Shown here piece after piece: positions 44,112 to 51,447 of a stretch of DNA of 64,000 nt. The position numbers and the translations under genes were made by a program. The stretch comes from Promicromonospora iranensis (lineage in GTDB: Bacteria; Actinomycetota; Actinomycetes; Actinomycetales; Cellulomonadaceae), in contig NZ_JAJQQP010000012.1 in NCBI RefSeq assembly GCF_028994805.1, forward strand, positions 1-64,000, read 5' to 3'. Every line of letters begins with the position of its first letter. The stretch's first letter is position 1. Below the pieces are notes generated by a model, which saw nothing but the letters and a program-made list of their open reading frames with translations, had not been told where the DNA came from and did no database searches.

Positions 44112-45794
44112 ATGACCAGCCCTTCCCGCACACCGACACCGATCGACGCCATCGCCGACGACTACGTCACGCGCCTGACCGAGCTCGTCCCGCTCTCGGC
44201 CACGGCCATGGGCCTGCCCGGGCACGACCACGAGATCGGCGATCTCTCCCCGGCCGGCCACGACGCCGTCGCGCAGGCCGGGCGGGAGGTCCTCGCGAAG
44301 CTCGACGGGCTCGAGCCCGCGGACGACGTCGACCGCGTCACCCTCTCCGCCATGCGCGAGCGGGTGGGGCTCGACCTCGAGCTGCACGAGGCCGGAGAGG
44401 GCCTGCGCAGCCTCAACAACATCGAGTCGCCGGTCCAGCAGCTGCGCGACGTCTTCGACATCATGGCCACCGACTCGGTGGAGGCGTGGGAGAACATCGC
44501 GTCCCGCATGACCGCCCTCCCCGGCGCCGTCGACGGGTACATCGAGTCCCTCACCGTGGCAGCGGCCCGCGGCGACGTCGCCGCCGTCCGCCAGGTGCGC
44601 GAGTGCGTCACGCAGGCCCGGGAGCTGGCCGCCGGAGACTCCTTCTTCACGTCGTTCGTGACGGGCGAGGCCGCGAGCGCCACGCTCGGCGAGGGGCACG
44701 CGCTGAGCGGTGACCTGGTACGGGCGGCGCAGGGCGCGCAGGCCGCGTACGGCAGGCTGGCCGACTTCCTGGAGCGCGACCTCGCGCCGCGGGCGCCCGA
44801 GGCCGACGCCGTGGGCCGCGACCGGTACACCCTCTGGTCGCGGTACTTCCTGGGCGCGAAGGTCGATCTCGACGAGACGTACCAGTGGGGTCTCGAGGAG
44901 CTGGCCCGCATCGTCGCCGAGCAGGAGTCGGTGGCCGCGACGGTCGCCGGTCCGGGCGCGACGGTCGAGGAGGCCGTGGCGGTGCTCGACGCCGACCCCT
45001 CGCGCAAGCTGCTCGGTACCGCGGCGCTCAAGGCCTGGATGCAGGAGACGTCCGACGCGGCGATCACCGCGCTGAACGGCACGCACTTCGACGTGCCGGA
45101 GCCGGTGCTGGACCTGGAGTGCATGATCGCGCCGACCCAGTCCGGCGGCATCTACTACACCCCACCGAGCGACGACTGGTCCCGGCCGGGCCGTATGTGG
45201 TGGGCGGTGCCGGAGGGTGTCACGGAGTTCAACACCTGGCGCGAGAAGACGACGGTCTACCACGAGGGCGTCCCGGGCCACCACCTCCAGTGCGGCCAGG
45301 CGGTGTTCGCGCGCGAGACGCTCAACAACTGGCGCCGCCTGGCCTGCTGGGTGTCCGGCCACGGCGAGGGCTGGGCCCTGTACGCGGAGCGGCTCATGGC
45401 CGAGCTCGGCTACATGGAGGACCCGGGCGACCGCCTCGGCATGCTCGACGCGCAGCGCCTGCGCGCGGCGCGCGTCGTGTTCGACATCGGGGTGCACCTC
45501 GGTATGCCCGCCCCCGAGGAGTGGGGCGGCGGCACCTGGACCGCCGAGAAGGCCTGGCCGTTCCTCAGGGCCAACGTGAACATGCCCGAGTCGTTCGTCC
45601 GCTTCGAGTTCAACCGGTACCTCGGCTGGCCGGGGCAGGCGCCGTCCTACAAGGTGGGCCAGCGGCTGTGGGAGCAGACGCGGGACGCCGCCAGGGCGGC
45701 CGCCGGCGAGAGCTTCGACGCCAAGGCCTTCCACGCGCGGGCGCTCAACCTGGGCTCCGTCGGCCTGGACACCCTCCGCGAGGCGATGGCCTGA
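44112..45794 (+). CDS. DUF885 family protein, putative metallopeptidase
   Basis: A 560-residue cytoplasmic protein of the DUF885 family, mostly helical. The likely zinc site is HEGVPGHHLQ (about 387-396), a variant of HExxH, with a later ligand expected in GHGEGWALYAERLMAELGY. Other family signatures: FNTWREKTTVYHE, MIAPTQSGGIYYTPP, and FRANVNMPESFVRFEFNRYL. Family members are treated as carboxypeptidase-like zinc hydrolases; the substrate is unknown. It is a single transcription unit with a leaderless start and a strong terminator. Confidence 0.88.
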   Translation: MTSPSRTPTPIDAIADDYVTRLTELVPLSATAMGLPGHDHEIGDLSPAGHDAVAQAGREVLAKLDGLEPADDVDRVTLSAMRERVGLDLELHEAGEGLRSLNNIESPVQQLRDVFDIMATDSVEAWENIASRMTALPGAVDGYIESLTVAAARGDVAAVRQVRECVTQARELAAGDSFFTSFVTGEAASATLGEGHALSGDLVRAAQGAQAAYGRLADFLERDLAPRAPEADAVGRDRYTLWSRYFLGAKVDLDETYQWGLEELARIVAEQESVAATVAGPGATVEEAVAVLDADPSRKLLGTAALKAWMQETSDAAITALNGTHFDVPEPVLDLECMIAPTQSGGIYYTPPSDDWSRPGRMWWAVPEGVTEFNTWREKTTVYHEGVPGHHLQCGQAVFARETLNNWRRLACWVSGHGEGWALYAERLMAELGYMEDPGDRLGMLDAQRLRAARVVFDIGVHLGMPAPEEWGGGTWTAEKAWPFLRANVNMPESFVRFEFNRYLGWPGQAPSYKVGQRLWEQTRDAARAAAGESFDAKAFHARALNLGSVGLDTLREAMA

Positions 45795-45802
45795 CGTCCG
45801 CC

Positions 45803-45847
45803 GGGTCAGACGCTCCGGGGCACTCGGGTGCCCCGGGCGTCTGACCC
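45803..45847 (+). terminator. Intrinsic terminator after the DUF885 gene
   Basis: GGGTCAGACGC at 45803-45813 pairs with GCGTCTGACCC at 45837-45847, and the inner GGGGCA pairs with TGCCCC, giving a long GC-rich hairpin directly after the stop codon. Confidence 0.8.
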
Positions 45848-45924
45848 ACCCGGAAGCCTGGGAAGTGACGTGGGTCACATCGCGCGCTTCGCGGTGCCCC
45901 TGTATCGCCGGCCCGCATCCTCGT

Positions 45925-45930
45925 TACTGT
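45925..45930 (+). promoter_or_regulatory. -10 element of maf (leaderless)
   Basis: TACTGT, 7 nt before GTG 45938. The GTG at 45929 lies inside this hexamer and so is unlikely to be the start. Confidence 0.5.
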
Positions 45931-45937
45931 GGCGCGC

Positions 45938-46639
45938 GTGCCACGCCTGGTCCTCGCCTCACAGTCCCCCGCCCGACTCGCGACGCTGAAGTCCGCCGGA
46001 GTCACCCCGGAAGTCGTCGTGTCCGGCGTGGACGAGGAGAAGGTCCTCGCCGACGCCACCGAACGGTTCGGCGAGCTCGATCCCGCCGACGCCGTGCTCG
46101 TGCTGGCGCAGGCCAAGGCCGAGGAGGTGGCGTCCCGGCTGGAGCGGGCTCGGGACAACACCGAGGCCGACGCGCCCGACGCGCCCGACGACGTCATCGT
46201 CGTCGGCTGCGACTCCATGCTCGAGTTCGACGGCACCGTGGTGGGCAAGCCCGCCGACGCCGCTGCCGCGCGCGAGCGCTGGCGCGCCATGCGTGGGGGC
46301 AAGGGTGTCCTGCACTCGGGCCACTGGGTGGTCGACCTGCGCGACGACGAGGCCGGGGGCACCGGCGGCACCCTCGGCTCGACCAGCTCGACCACCGTGT
46401 GGTTCGCGGACATCGAGGACGACGAGATCGACGCCTACGTCGCCACCGGGGAGCCGCTGCACGTGGCGGGGGCGTTCACCATCGACGGCCTCGGCGGGCC
46501 GTACGTCGAGCGCATCGAGGGCGACCACCACGGCGTCGTCGGGATCAGCCTCCCCCTGCTGCGCGAGCTGCTGGGCGAGCTGGGCGTCCCCTGGCGGACC
46601 CTCCGCACCCCAGCCGCCCCTGGCCGCCGCCGAACGTAG
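45938..46639 (+). CDS. maf: Maf-family nucleoside triphosphate pyrophosphatase
   Basis: A 233-residue house-cleaning enzyme that hydrolyses non-canonical dNTPs/NTPs. Motifs: VPRLVLASQSPARLATLKSA at the start, VVGCDSMLEFDGTVVGKPAD (catalytic Asp and Lys), GGKGVLHSGHWVV and AGAFTIDGLGGPYVERIEGD. GTG 45938 follows a leaderless -10. The stop TAG (46637-46639) and the last codons lie inside the 85-bp stem-loop element copy A, so the C-terminal RRRT was shaped by that element. Confidence 0.92.
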   Translation: MPRLVLASQSPARLATLKSAGVTPEVVVSGVDEEKVLADATERFGELDPADAVLVLAQAKAEEVASRLERARDNTEADAPDAPDDVIVVGCDSMLEFDGTVVGKPADAAAARERWRAMRGGKGVLHSGHWVVDLRDDEAGGTGGTLGSTSSTTVWFADIEDDEIDAYVATGEPLHVAGAFTIDGLGGPYVERIEGDHHGVVGISLPLLRELLGELGVPWRTLRTPAAPGRRRT

Positions 46640-46715
46640 GCACCGTCGCACTAAGCCGCCGAGCGTAGGGGTGGTCGCTTCATGAGCGCCCATGAAGCGA
46701 CCACCCCTACGCTCG
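46631..46715. repeat. 85-bp stem-loop element, copy A
   Basis: Starts CGAACGTAGGCACCGTCGC; 29 bp later comes a perfect 25-bp inverted repeat, CGAGCGTAGGGGTGGTCGC onward at 46660-46684 and its complement at 46691-46715, loop AGCGCC. Same length, order and spacing as copy B 1.1 kb away. It contains the maf stop codon on its left and interrupts the 3' part of the convergent gene on its right. Confidence 0.85.
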
Positions 46716-47566
46716 ACTACGGCGCTACGTCTGTGTGGGGAGCCGTCAGCGAGCATCGTCTCGCCGGAGTGGAATGCTCGTCCGTCGATCTCGACCACCA
46801 CGTAGCGACCGTCGGGCAGACCCCAGACGAAGTCGACCCGGGCCAGGACGACACCGTCCGCGATGAACGTGACCTGCTGCCCGTCCGGCGGCACGCCGTG
46901 GTCGATGCAGCTCAGCCGCGCGTATGTCTCGGCGATCGACCCGTCGCGCCGCTCTGTCAGGTCGAACAGGCAGTGCACACCTGCGGCGCCACGCCGCCCC
47001 CGCACGAGCTCACGGACGCTCCGGAGCCCGGCCTCACCGAGGCGTCCCTGCCGCAGCGCGTCGCCGAGGACAGCCACGGCCTCGTACCGAGACAGGTGGG
47101 GCAGCGCCTGTGCCAGTGCCGGGACCAGCGCAGCGATCCGGCGCCCTCGGTAGGGCTGGTCCGCGAAGAACCGATACCGACGCAGCACGACCCCTTCACC
47201 GACAACCGCGTACATGCCGCCCGGACGAGCTGCCTCCGGTCTCAGGTCGGCGGGCAGCCCACCGACCCCGAGCAACGCCAGCGCGCAGACGCCCGTGGCG
47301 ATCCCGTCCGGCACCGCGAGCATGCCCGTCCAGGCAGCCCGGCGCCGGACGTGGTCATGGCGGCCGTCCCGCTGACGCCGCTCGAGCGGCTCCGGGTCGG
47401 TGTCGTAGACACACCGGGCGACGCGACGCCACCGGCCCTGCCGGATGAACAACGCCACGGCATCCTTGTTCACCCCTGCCGCCTCGCACTGCGCCTTGTT
47501 CACCAGGCCTTCCTGTGCGGCGGCGACCGCCAGCAGCGGCTGTGGCACGGGCCTGACGGGTCTCAT
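46716..47566 (-). pseudogene. AbiEi-like / DUF559 protein gene, 3' end disrupted
   Basis: About 283 codons from ATG 47566. The N-terminal part (LLAVAAAQEGLVNKAQCEAA, GVNKDAVALFIRQGRWRRVA, then RCVYDT) is the AbiEi-type winged helix; the C-terminal part (RVDFVWGLPDGRYVVVEIDG, then RAFH) is the start of a DUF559/Vsr-like nuclease fold. The homologous region ends near 46730 where element copy A begins; the frame then runs on through the element and antisense to maf until 45959. Loss of the usual nuclease C-terminus suggests a damaged gene. No AbiEii toxin partner is adjacent. Confidence 0.6.
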
Positions 47567-47731
47567 GGCACTGATCCCACGGCATCGGGCGGCTCACCGG
47601 CGGCCGGTCCGCCGGCATTGTGGACAACCGCGCCGCCACGACGACTGTGGTCGAGTTCCCGGGCTGATACCCCCGTCGTCGCGCCACAGATGTCTGGAGG
47701 ACATTCGCAACGTGACCGTGGGGCCTGGCGA

Positions 47732-47816
47732 CGAACGTAGGCACATTCGCTCCAAACCCCCGAACGTAGGGGTGGTCGCTGCACAGACGCCCAGAACGCG
47801 ACCGCCCCTACGTTCG
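47732..47816. repeat. 85-bp stem-loop element, copy B
   Basis: Starts CGAACGTAGGCACATTCGC; 29 bp later an inverted repeat of 19 bp (CGAACGTAGGGGTGGTCGC at 47761-47779; its complement at 47798-47816 with one G/T mismatch). Same orientation and 85-bp length as copy A, with the loop and inner stem diverged. The two copies flank the AbiEi-like gene as direct repeats. Confidence 0.85.
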
Positions 47817-47994
47817 ACGCCTGGCCTGGAGGACGTGCCTTCTGCCGGATGTGCACAATGGAGGTCGCGGCAGCCGACGCTCCAGGGCCGACGCCATGTC
47901 TGAACCCTCCAAACGGCCCGCGCCGGGGTTGGTCTGCTCCCCAGACTTTTCGCCGGGTACCCGGAGGCGGTACGTCCGCCCCTGACGACCGGGT

Positions 47995-48000
47995 TACGGT
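47995..48000 (+). promoter_or_regulatory. -10 element of accA
   Basis: TACGGT, 5 nt before GTG 48006; spacing slightly shorter than at the other leaderless sites. Confidence 0.4.
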
Positions 48001-48005
48001 GAGCC

Positions 48006-49811
48006 GTGCCCAGTTCCAGCCTGCCCCGAACCATCTCGAAGGTGCTCATCGCCAACCGCGGTGAGATCGCCGTCCGCGTGGCCCGTGGATGCGCCGACGC
48101 GGGGCTGACGTCCGTCGCCGTCTACGCCGACCAGGACCGGGAGTCGCTGCACGTGCGGCTCGCCGACGAGGCGTTCGCACTGGGCGGTGCTCGCGCCGCG
48201 GACACCTACCTGGACCCCGCCAAGCTGCTCGACGTCGCACGCCGCTCCGGCGCCGACGCCGTGCACCCGGGCTACGGCTTCCTGTCCGAGAACGCGGAGT
48301 TCGCCCAGGCGGTGATCGACGCCGGCCTCACGTGGATCGGTCCGCCGCCGTCGGCGATCGAGTCGCTCGGCGACAAGGTGAGCGCGCGGCACATCGCGCA
48401 GCGCGCCGGCGCGCCCCTGGTCCCCGGCACGCCCGACCCGGTCAAGGACAGCAGCGAGGTCAAGACCTTCGCCGAGCAGTACGGGCTGCCCATCGCCATC
48501 AAGGCGGCGTTCGGCGGCGGCGGCCGCGGCCTGAAGGTCGCGCGCACGTACGAAGAGATCGACGAGATGTTCGACTCCGCCGTCCGTGAGGCCGTGGCGG
48601 CCTTCGGGCGGGGCGAGTGCTTCGTGGAGCGCTACCTGGACAAGCCGCGCCACGTGGAGACCCAGTGCCTCGCGGACACCCACGGCAACGTCGTCGTGGT
48701 CTCCACCCGGGACTGCTCCCTGCAGCGCCGCCACCAGAAGCTCGTCGAGGAGGCGCCCGCGCCGTTCCTCACGCCGGAGCAGGAGAAGTCCCTGTACGCG
48801 GCGTCGGAGGCGATCCTGCGCGAGGCCGGCTATGTCGGCGCCGGCACGTGCGAGTTCCTCGTCGGGGTGGACGGCACCATCTCCTTCCTCGAGGTGAACA
48901 CGCGCCTGCAGGTGGAGCACCCGGTGACCGAGGAGGTCACGGGCATCGACCTCGTGCGTGAGCAGCTCCGCATCGCGGCCGGCGAGGCGCTCGGCTACGA
49001 CTCTCCCGTGGTCCGCGGGCACTCCATCGAGTTCCGCATCAACGGCGAGGACCCGGCCATGGGCTTCCTGCCGGCGCCAGGTCGGCTGAACACGATCGCG
49101 TGGCCGACGGGCCCCGGTGTGCGCGTCGACACGGGCGTCGTCGCGGGCGACTCCGTCTCCGGCGCCTTCGACTCGATGATCGCCAAGCTCATCGTCACGG
49201 GTGCCACGCGCACCCAGGCCGTCGAGCGGGCTCGCCGCGCCCTGCGCGAGCTCGTGGTCGAGGGCATCCCGACGGTCGTCCCCTTCCACAAGGCGGTCCT
49301 CGAGGCGGACGCGTTCGTCCCCGCCGACGGCTCCCCGTTCCGGGTGCACACCCGCTGGATCGAGACAGAGTTCGCCGACACCCTCAAGACGCTGGCCCCG
49401 GCCACGCCCGCCGCCGCCCCGGAGGCCCCGGAGGAAGAGGTCGCCGCCGAGCGCGTGGTCGTCGAGGTCGGCGGACGCCGCCTCGAGGTGGTCCTGCCCG
49501 CCGGCCTGGGCGTCGCCGCGGGCCGCGCGCGGTCGGCGAACGCCGCTCGTCGTCCGGCCCGGCGCACCGCCGGTGGCAAGACGTCGGGAACCGCCGGGAA
49601 CACGCTGGCCTCCCCCATGCAGGGAACCATCGTCAAGGTGGCGGTCGAGGACGGCGCGACGGTGGCCGAGGGCGACCTCGTCGTCGTCCTGGAGGCCATG
49701 AAGATGGAACAGCCGATCCTTGCGCACCGCGCGGGCACCGTGCGGTCCCTGACCGCCGCACCCGGCGTCGGTGTGACGGCGGGCGCCGCGATCTGCGAGA
49801 TCGTCGACTGA
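48006..49811 (+). CDS. accA: Acyl-CoA carboxylase alpha subunit (biotin carboxylase + carrier)
   Basis: A 601-residue two-domain protein. The biotin carboxylase domain (about 8-455) has [34 protein letters not shown], the ATP-grasp glycine loop [11 protein letters not shown], and [21 protein letters not shown] linker rich in Ala, Glu and Arg leads to the biotin carrier domain (about 530-601) with Lys566 in EAMKMEQP, the site modified by BirA. It pairs with AccD and AccE to make malonyl- or methylmalonyl-CoA. GTG start. Confidence 0.95.
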   Translation: MPSSSLPRTISKVLIANRGEIAVRVARGCADAGLTSVAVYADQDRESLHVRLADEAFALGGARAADTYLDPAKLLDVARRSGADAVHPGYGFLSENAEFAQAVIDAGLTWIGPPPSAIESLGDKVSARHIAQRAGAPLVPGTPDPVKDSSEVKTFAEQYGLPIAIKAAFGGGGRGLKVARTYEEIDEMFDSAVREAVAAFGRGECFVERYLDKPRHVETQCLADTHGNVVVVSTRDCSLQRRHQKLVEEAPAPFLTPEQEKSLYAASEAILREAGYVGAGTCEFLVGVDGTISFLEVNTRLQVEHPVTEEVTGIDLVREQLRIAAGEALGYDSPVVRGHSIEFRINGEDPAMGFLPAPGRLNTIAWPTGPGVRVDTGVVAGDSVSGAFDSMIAKLIVTGATRTQAVERARRALRELVVEGIPTVVPFHKAVLEADAFVPADGSPFRVHTRWIETEFADTLKTLAPATPAAAPEAPEEEVAAERVVVEVGGRRLEVVLPAGLGVAAGRARSANAARRPARRTAGGKTSGTAGNTLASPMQGTIVKVAVEDGATVAEGDLVVVLEAMKMEQPILAHRAGTVRSLTAAPGVGVTAGAAICEIVD

Positions 49812-49922
49812 GCAGGAGCTCGCCAGCCCTCGACCGGGTGAATTCTTCGTCAACACGGGTGAAAAGAGCTCAGTAGGTCACTTTAGCGGTGGAACGCGGC
49901 CGGAAAGTCGCTTTTGATCCGC

Positions 49923-49928
49923 TAGGTT
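49923..49928 (+). promoter_or_regulatory. -10 element of the 154-residue protein gene 1 (leaderless)
   Basis: TAGGTT, 7 nt before GTG 49936. Confidence 0.5.
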
Positions 49929-49935
49929 CTGCGAC

Positions 49936-50400
49936 GTGACACACGTCGTAGTACTCAGCCCTGAAGAGGCCATCGCCCTTGTCCGCCCGCGCAAGTCGCT
50001 CCCGTCGTTCGTCAGCGAGCTGACCTGTGACGACGGCGTCATCTCCCTGACCGGAGACCTGCGCCGCCTGACCTATGCCCCGCTGCCCGTCAAGATCGCG
50101 GCCAAGGCCGTCCCGGTCATGCACGGCTCGGCCCGGATCACGTCGTTCTGGCAGAACATCGCGGTGCTCCAGGTCGACGCCGACGCCGCCGGCCTGCCCG
50201 CCACCAAGCTGCTCCCGCTGGCCGCCGGGACCATCGCGAAGATGGCGCGCAAGAGCGGCCTGCCCGAGCACGCGGTACAGCTCCGCAAGGACGGCACCAT
50301 CTCCCTCGACGTGCGCGCCCTGATGCGCGGGTCGTTCGCCGAGGTGACGGACTTCCGGTTCGAGGACGGCAACGTGGTCGTCGAGGGCGTCCCCGCCTGA
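49936..50400 (+). CDS. Unknown 154-residue protein, paralogue 1
   Basis: A cytoplasmic protein without signal peptide or membrane helix (MTHVVVLSPEEAIALVRPRK). It aligns end to end with the equally long protein at 50959-51423: both have an EEA/EEV start, a central DLRRL, then LP(V/L)K, AGLPA-(T/H)-(K/R)LL-LAA, GLP, D(V/E)R-L and EDG(N/Q)(V/I)V near the end. The pattern suggests a lipid- or ligand-binding fold with alternating strands, which is inference. No known family recognised. Confidence 0.8.
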   Translation: MTHVVVLSPEEAIALVRPRKSLPSFVSELTCDDGVISLTGDLRRLTYAPLPVKIAAKAVPVMHGSARITSFWQNIAVLQVDADAAGLPATKLLPLAAGTIAKMARKSGLPEHAVQLRKDGTISLDVRALMRGSFAEVTDFRFEDGNVVVEGVPA

Positions 50401-50448
50401 GAACGAGGCACGCTGACACGCACCGCCCGGACCTGACAGACTGACGCA

Positions 50449-50949
50449 GTGCCGAACGCGACCGTGCCCCCGACCGACCTGCACCGGCATGGCGGGGACG
50501 GGTGGGTGACCTGCGGGGACCACCGGCACTGGGGGCTGTTCGGCGCCGCCGGGCTGCTGCTCGTCCGCCGGGACGCCGACGGAGCGCCGTCGGACGTGGT
50601 GCTCCAGCACCGTGCCCTGTGGTCGCACATGGGCGGCACGTGGGGCATCCCCGGCGGCGCGCTGGCACCGGACGAGAAGCCGGCGACGGGCGCCCTGCGC
50701 GAGGCCGCCGAGGAGGCGGCCATCGACCCGGCAGCGGTGCACGTCGTCGGCACGTACGTGCTGGAGCACCCTGCCTGGACCTACACGACGGTGGTCGCCG
50801 ACGTCGCCCCCGGGTACCGCATCGAGCCGCGCGCCGCCGATCCCGAGAGCCTCGAGGTGCGCTGGGTGGGGCTCGGGGACCTCGGCTCGCTGACGCTGCT
50901 CCCCGCGTTCGGTGAGGCCCTGCCGCGGCTGCTCACCATGCTGGGTTAA
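50449..50949 (+). CDS. Nudix hydrolase
   Basis: A 166-residue pyrophosphohydrolase. The Nudix box is complete: GALAPDEKPATGALREAAEE followed by AAI, with the Glu residues that bind magnesium. The N-terminal half has HRALWSHMGGTWGIPGG typical of the family. Substrate not predictable; MutT-like cleaning of oxidised nucleotides or NDP-sugar hydrolysis are options. Between two paralogous unknown genes on the same strand. Its TAA stop (50947-50949) lies inside the -10 hexamer of the next gene. Confidence 0.92.
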   Translation: MPNATVPPTDLHRHGGDGWVTCGDHRHWGLFGAAGLLLVRRDADGAPSDVVLQHRALWSHMGGTWGIPGGALAPDEKPATGALREAAEEAAIDPAAVHVVGTYVLEHPAWTYTTVVADVAPGYRIEPRAADPESLEVRWVGLGDLGSLTLLPAFGEALPRLLTMLG

Positions 50950-50952
50950 GGT
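50947..50952 (+). promoter_or_regulatory. -10 element overlapping the Nudix stop codon
   Basis: TAAGGT, 6 nt before GTG 50959. Its TAA is also the stop codon of the Nudix gene. Confidence 0.5.
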
Positions 50953-50958
50953 CGATTC

Positions 50959-51423
50959 GTGCACATCCGGATCGCACCCGAAGAGGTGCTCGGCCTGGCG
51001 AGGATCGCCCATCAGGCCCCGCCCATCATCACGTCCGTGGTCGGCGACGGGGACGTCATCCGCGTGGTCGCGGACCTGCGCCGCCTGGAGACGCTGCCCG
51101 GCCCGCTCAAGCTGGCCGTGAAGATCGCGCCGATCGTGCGGGCCGACGTGAAGCTGGCCGGCTTCGAGCGGGGCGTCGCCACGCTCTCCGTCGAGGTGAA
51201 CGCTGCCGGCCTCCCGGCACACCGGCTGCTCAGCCTCGCCGCAGCGCCGATCGAGCAGGAGGTCGCCAAGCAGGGCCTGCCGCCGGGCGTCGTGGACGTG
51301 CAGCCGGACGCGCGGATCGCCGTCGACGTGGAGCGCCTGCTCGAGGCCAAGGTGCCCGGCCTGACGGTCACCCACGCGAAGGTCGAGGACGGCCAGATCG
51401 TCCTGGACGCCTCCGTCGCCTAG
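50959..51423 (+). CDS. Unknown 154-residue protein, paralogue 2
   Basis: Same length and layout as the protein at 49936-50400. It starts at GTG 50959 (MHIRIAPEEVLGLARIAHQA) and ends EDGQIVLDASVA. Conserved positions with paralogue 1 include DLRRL, NAAGLPAHRLLSLAA, GLPPGVVDVQ and the final EDG. Cytoplasmic, no cysteine. The duplication brackets the Nudix gene, and each copy has its own leaderless promoter. Confidence 0.8.
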   Translation: MHIRIAPEEVLGLARIAHQAPPIITSVVGDGDVIRVVADLRRLETLPGPLKLAVKIAPIVRADVKLAGFERGVATLSVEVNAAGLPAHRLLSLAAAPIEQEVAKQGLPPGVVDVQPDARIAVDVERLLEAKVPGLTVTHAKVEDGQIVLDASVA

Positions 51424-51447
51424 CAGCGCCGAGCAGCGGGTTGTGGG

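Larger units (their letters stand above)
47567..48005. other. Intergenic region holding element copy B and accA promoter
   Basis: About 439 bp between the AbiEi-like gene and accA. It contains the second stem-loop element (47732-47816) and the accA -10. A 153-codon minus-strand frame crosses it but reads through the element and has no family signature. Confidence 0.5.

Noticed and set aside
45959-47566. A single 535-codon minus-strand gene including the AbiEi-like part
   Set aside because: Beyond about 46716 it runs through the stem-loop element and antisense to the well-conserved maf gene, with no family signature.
46631-47816. CRISPR-like repeats
   Set aside because: Only two copies 1.1 kb apart with a gene between them, and a long hairpin; no regular spacers or cas genes.
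47594-48055. 153-codon minus-strand frame
   Set aside because: It reads through stem-loop element copy B and the accA promoter. Its likeness to the AbiEi-like frame (VERRGG...ATTPT) is due only to the shared repeat.
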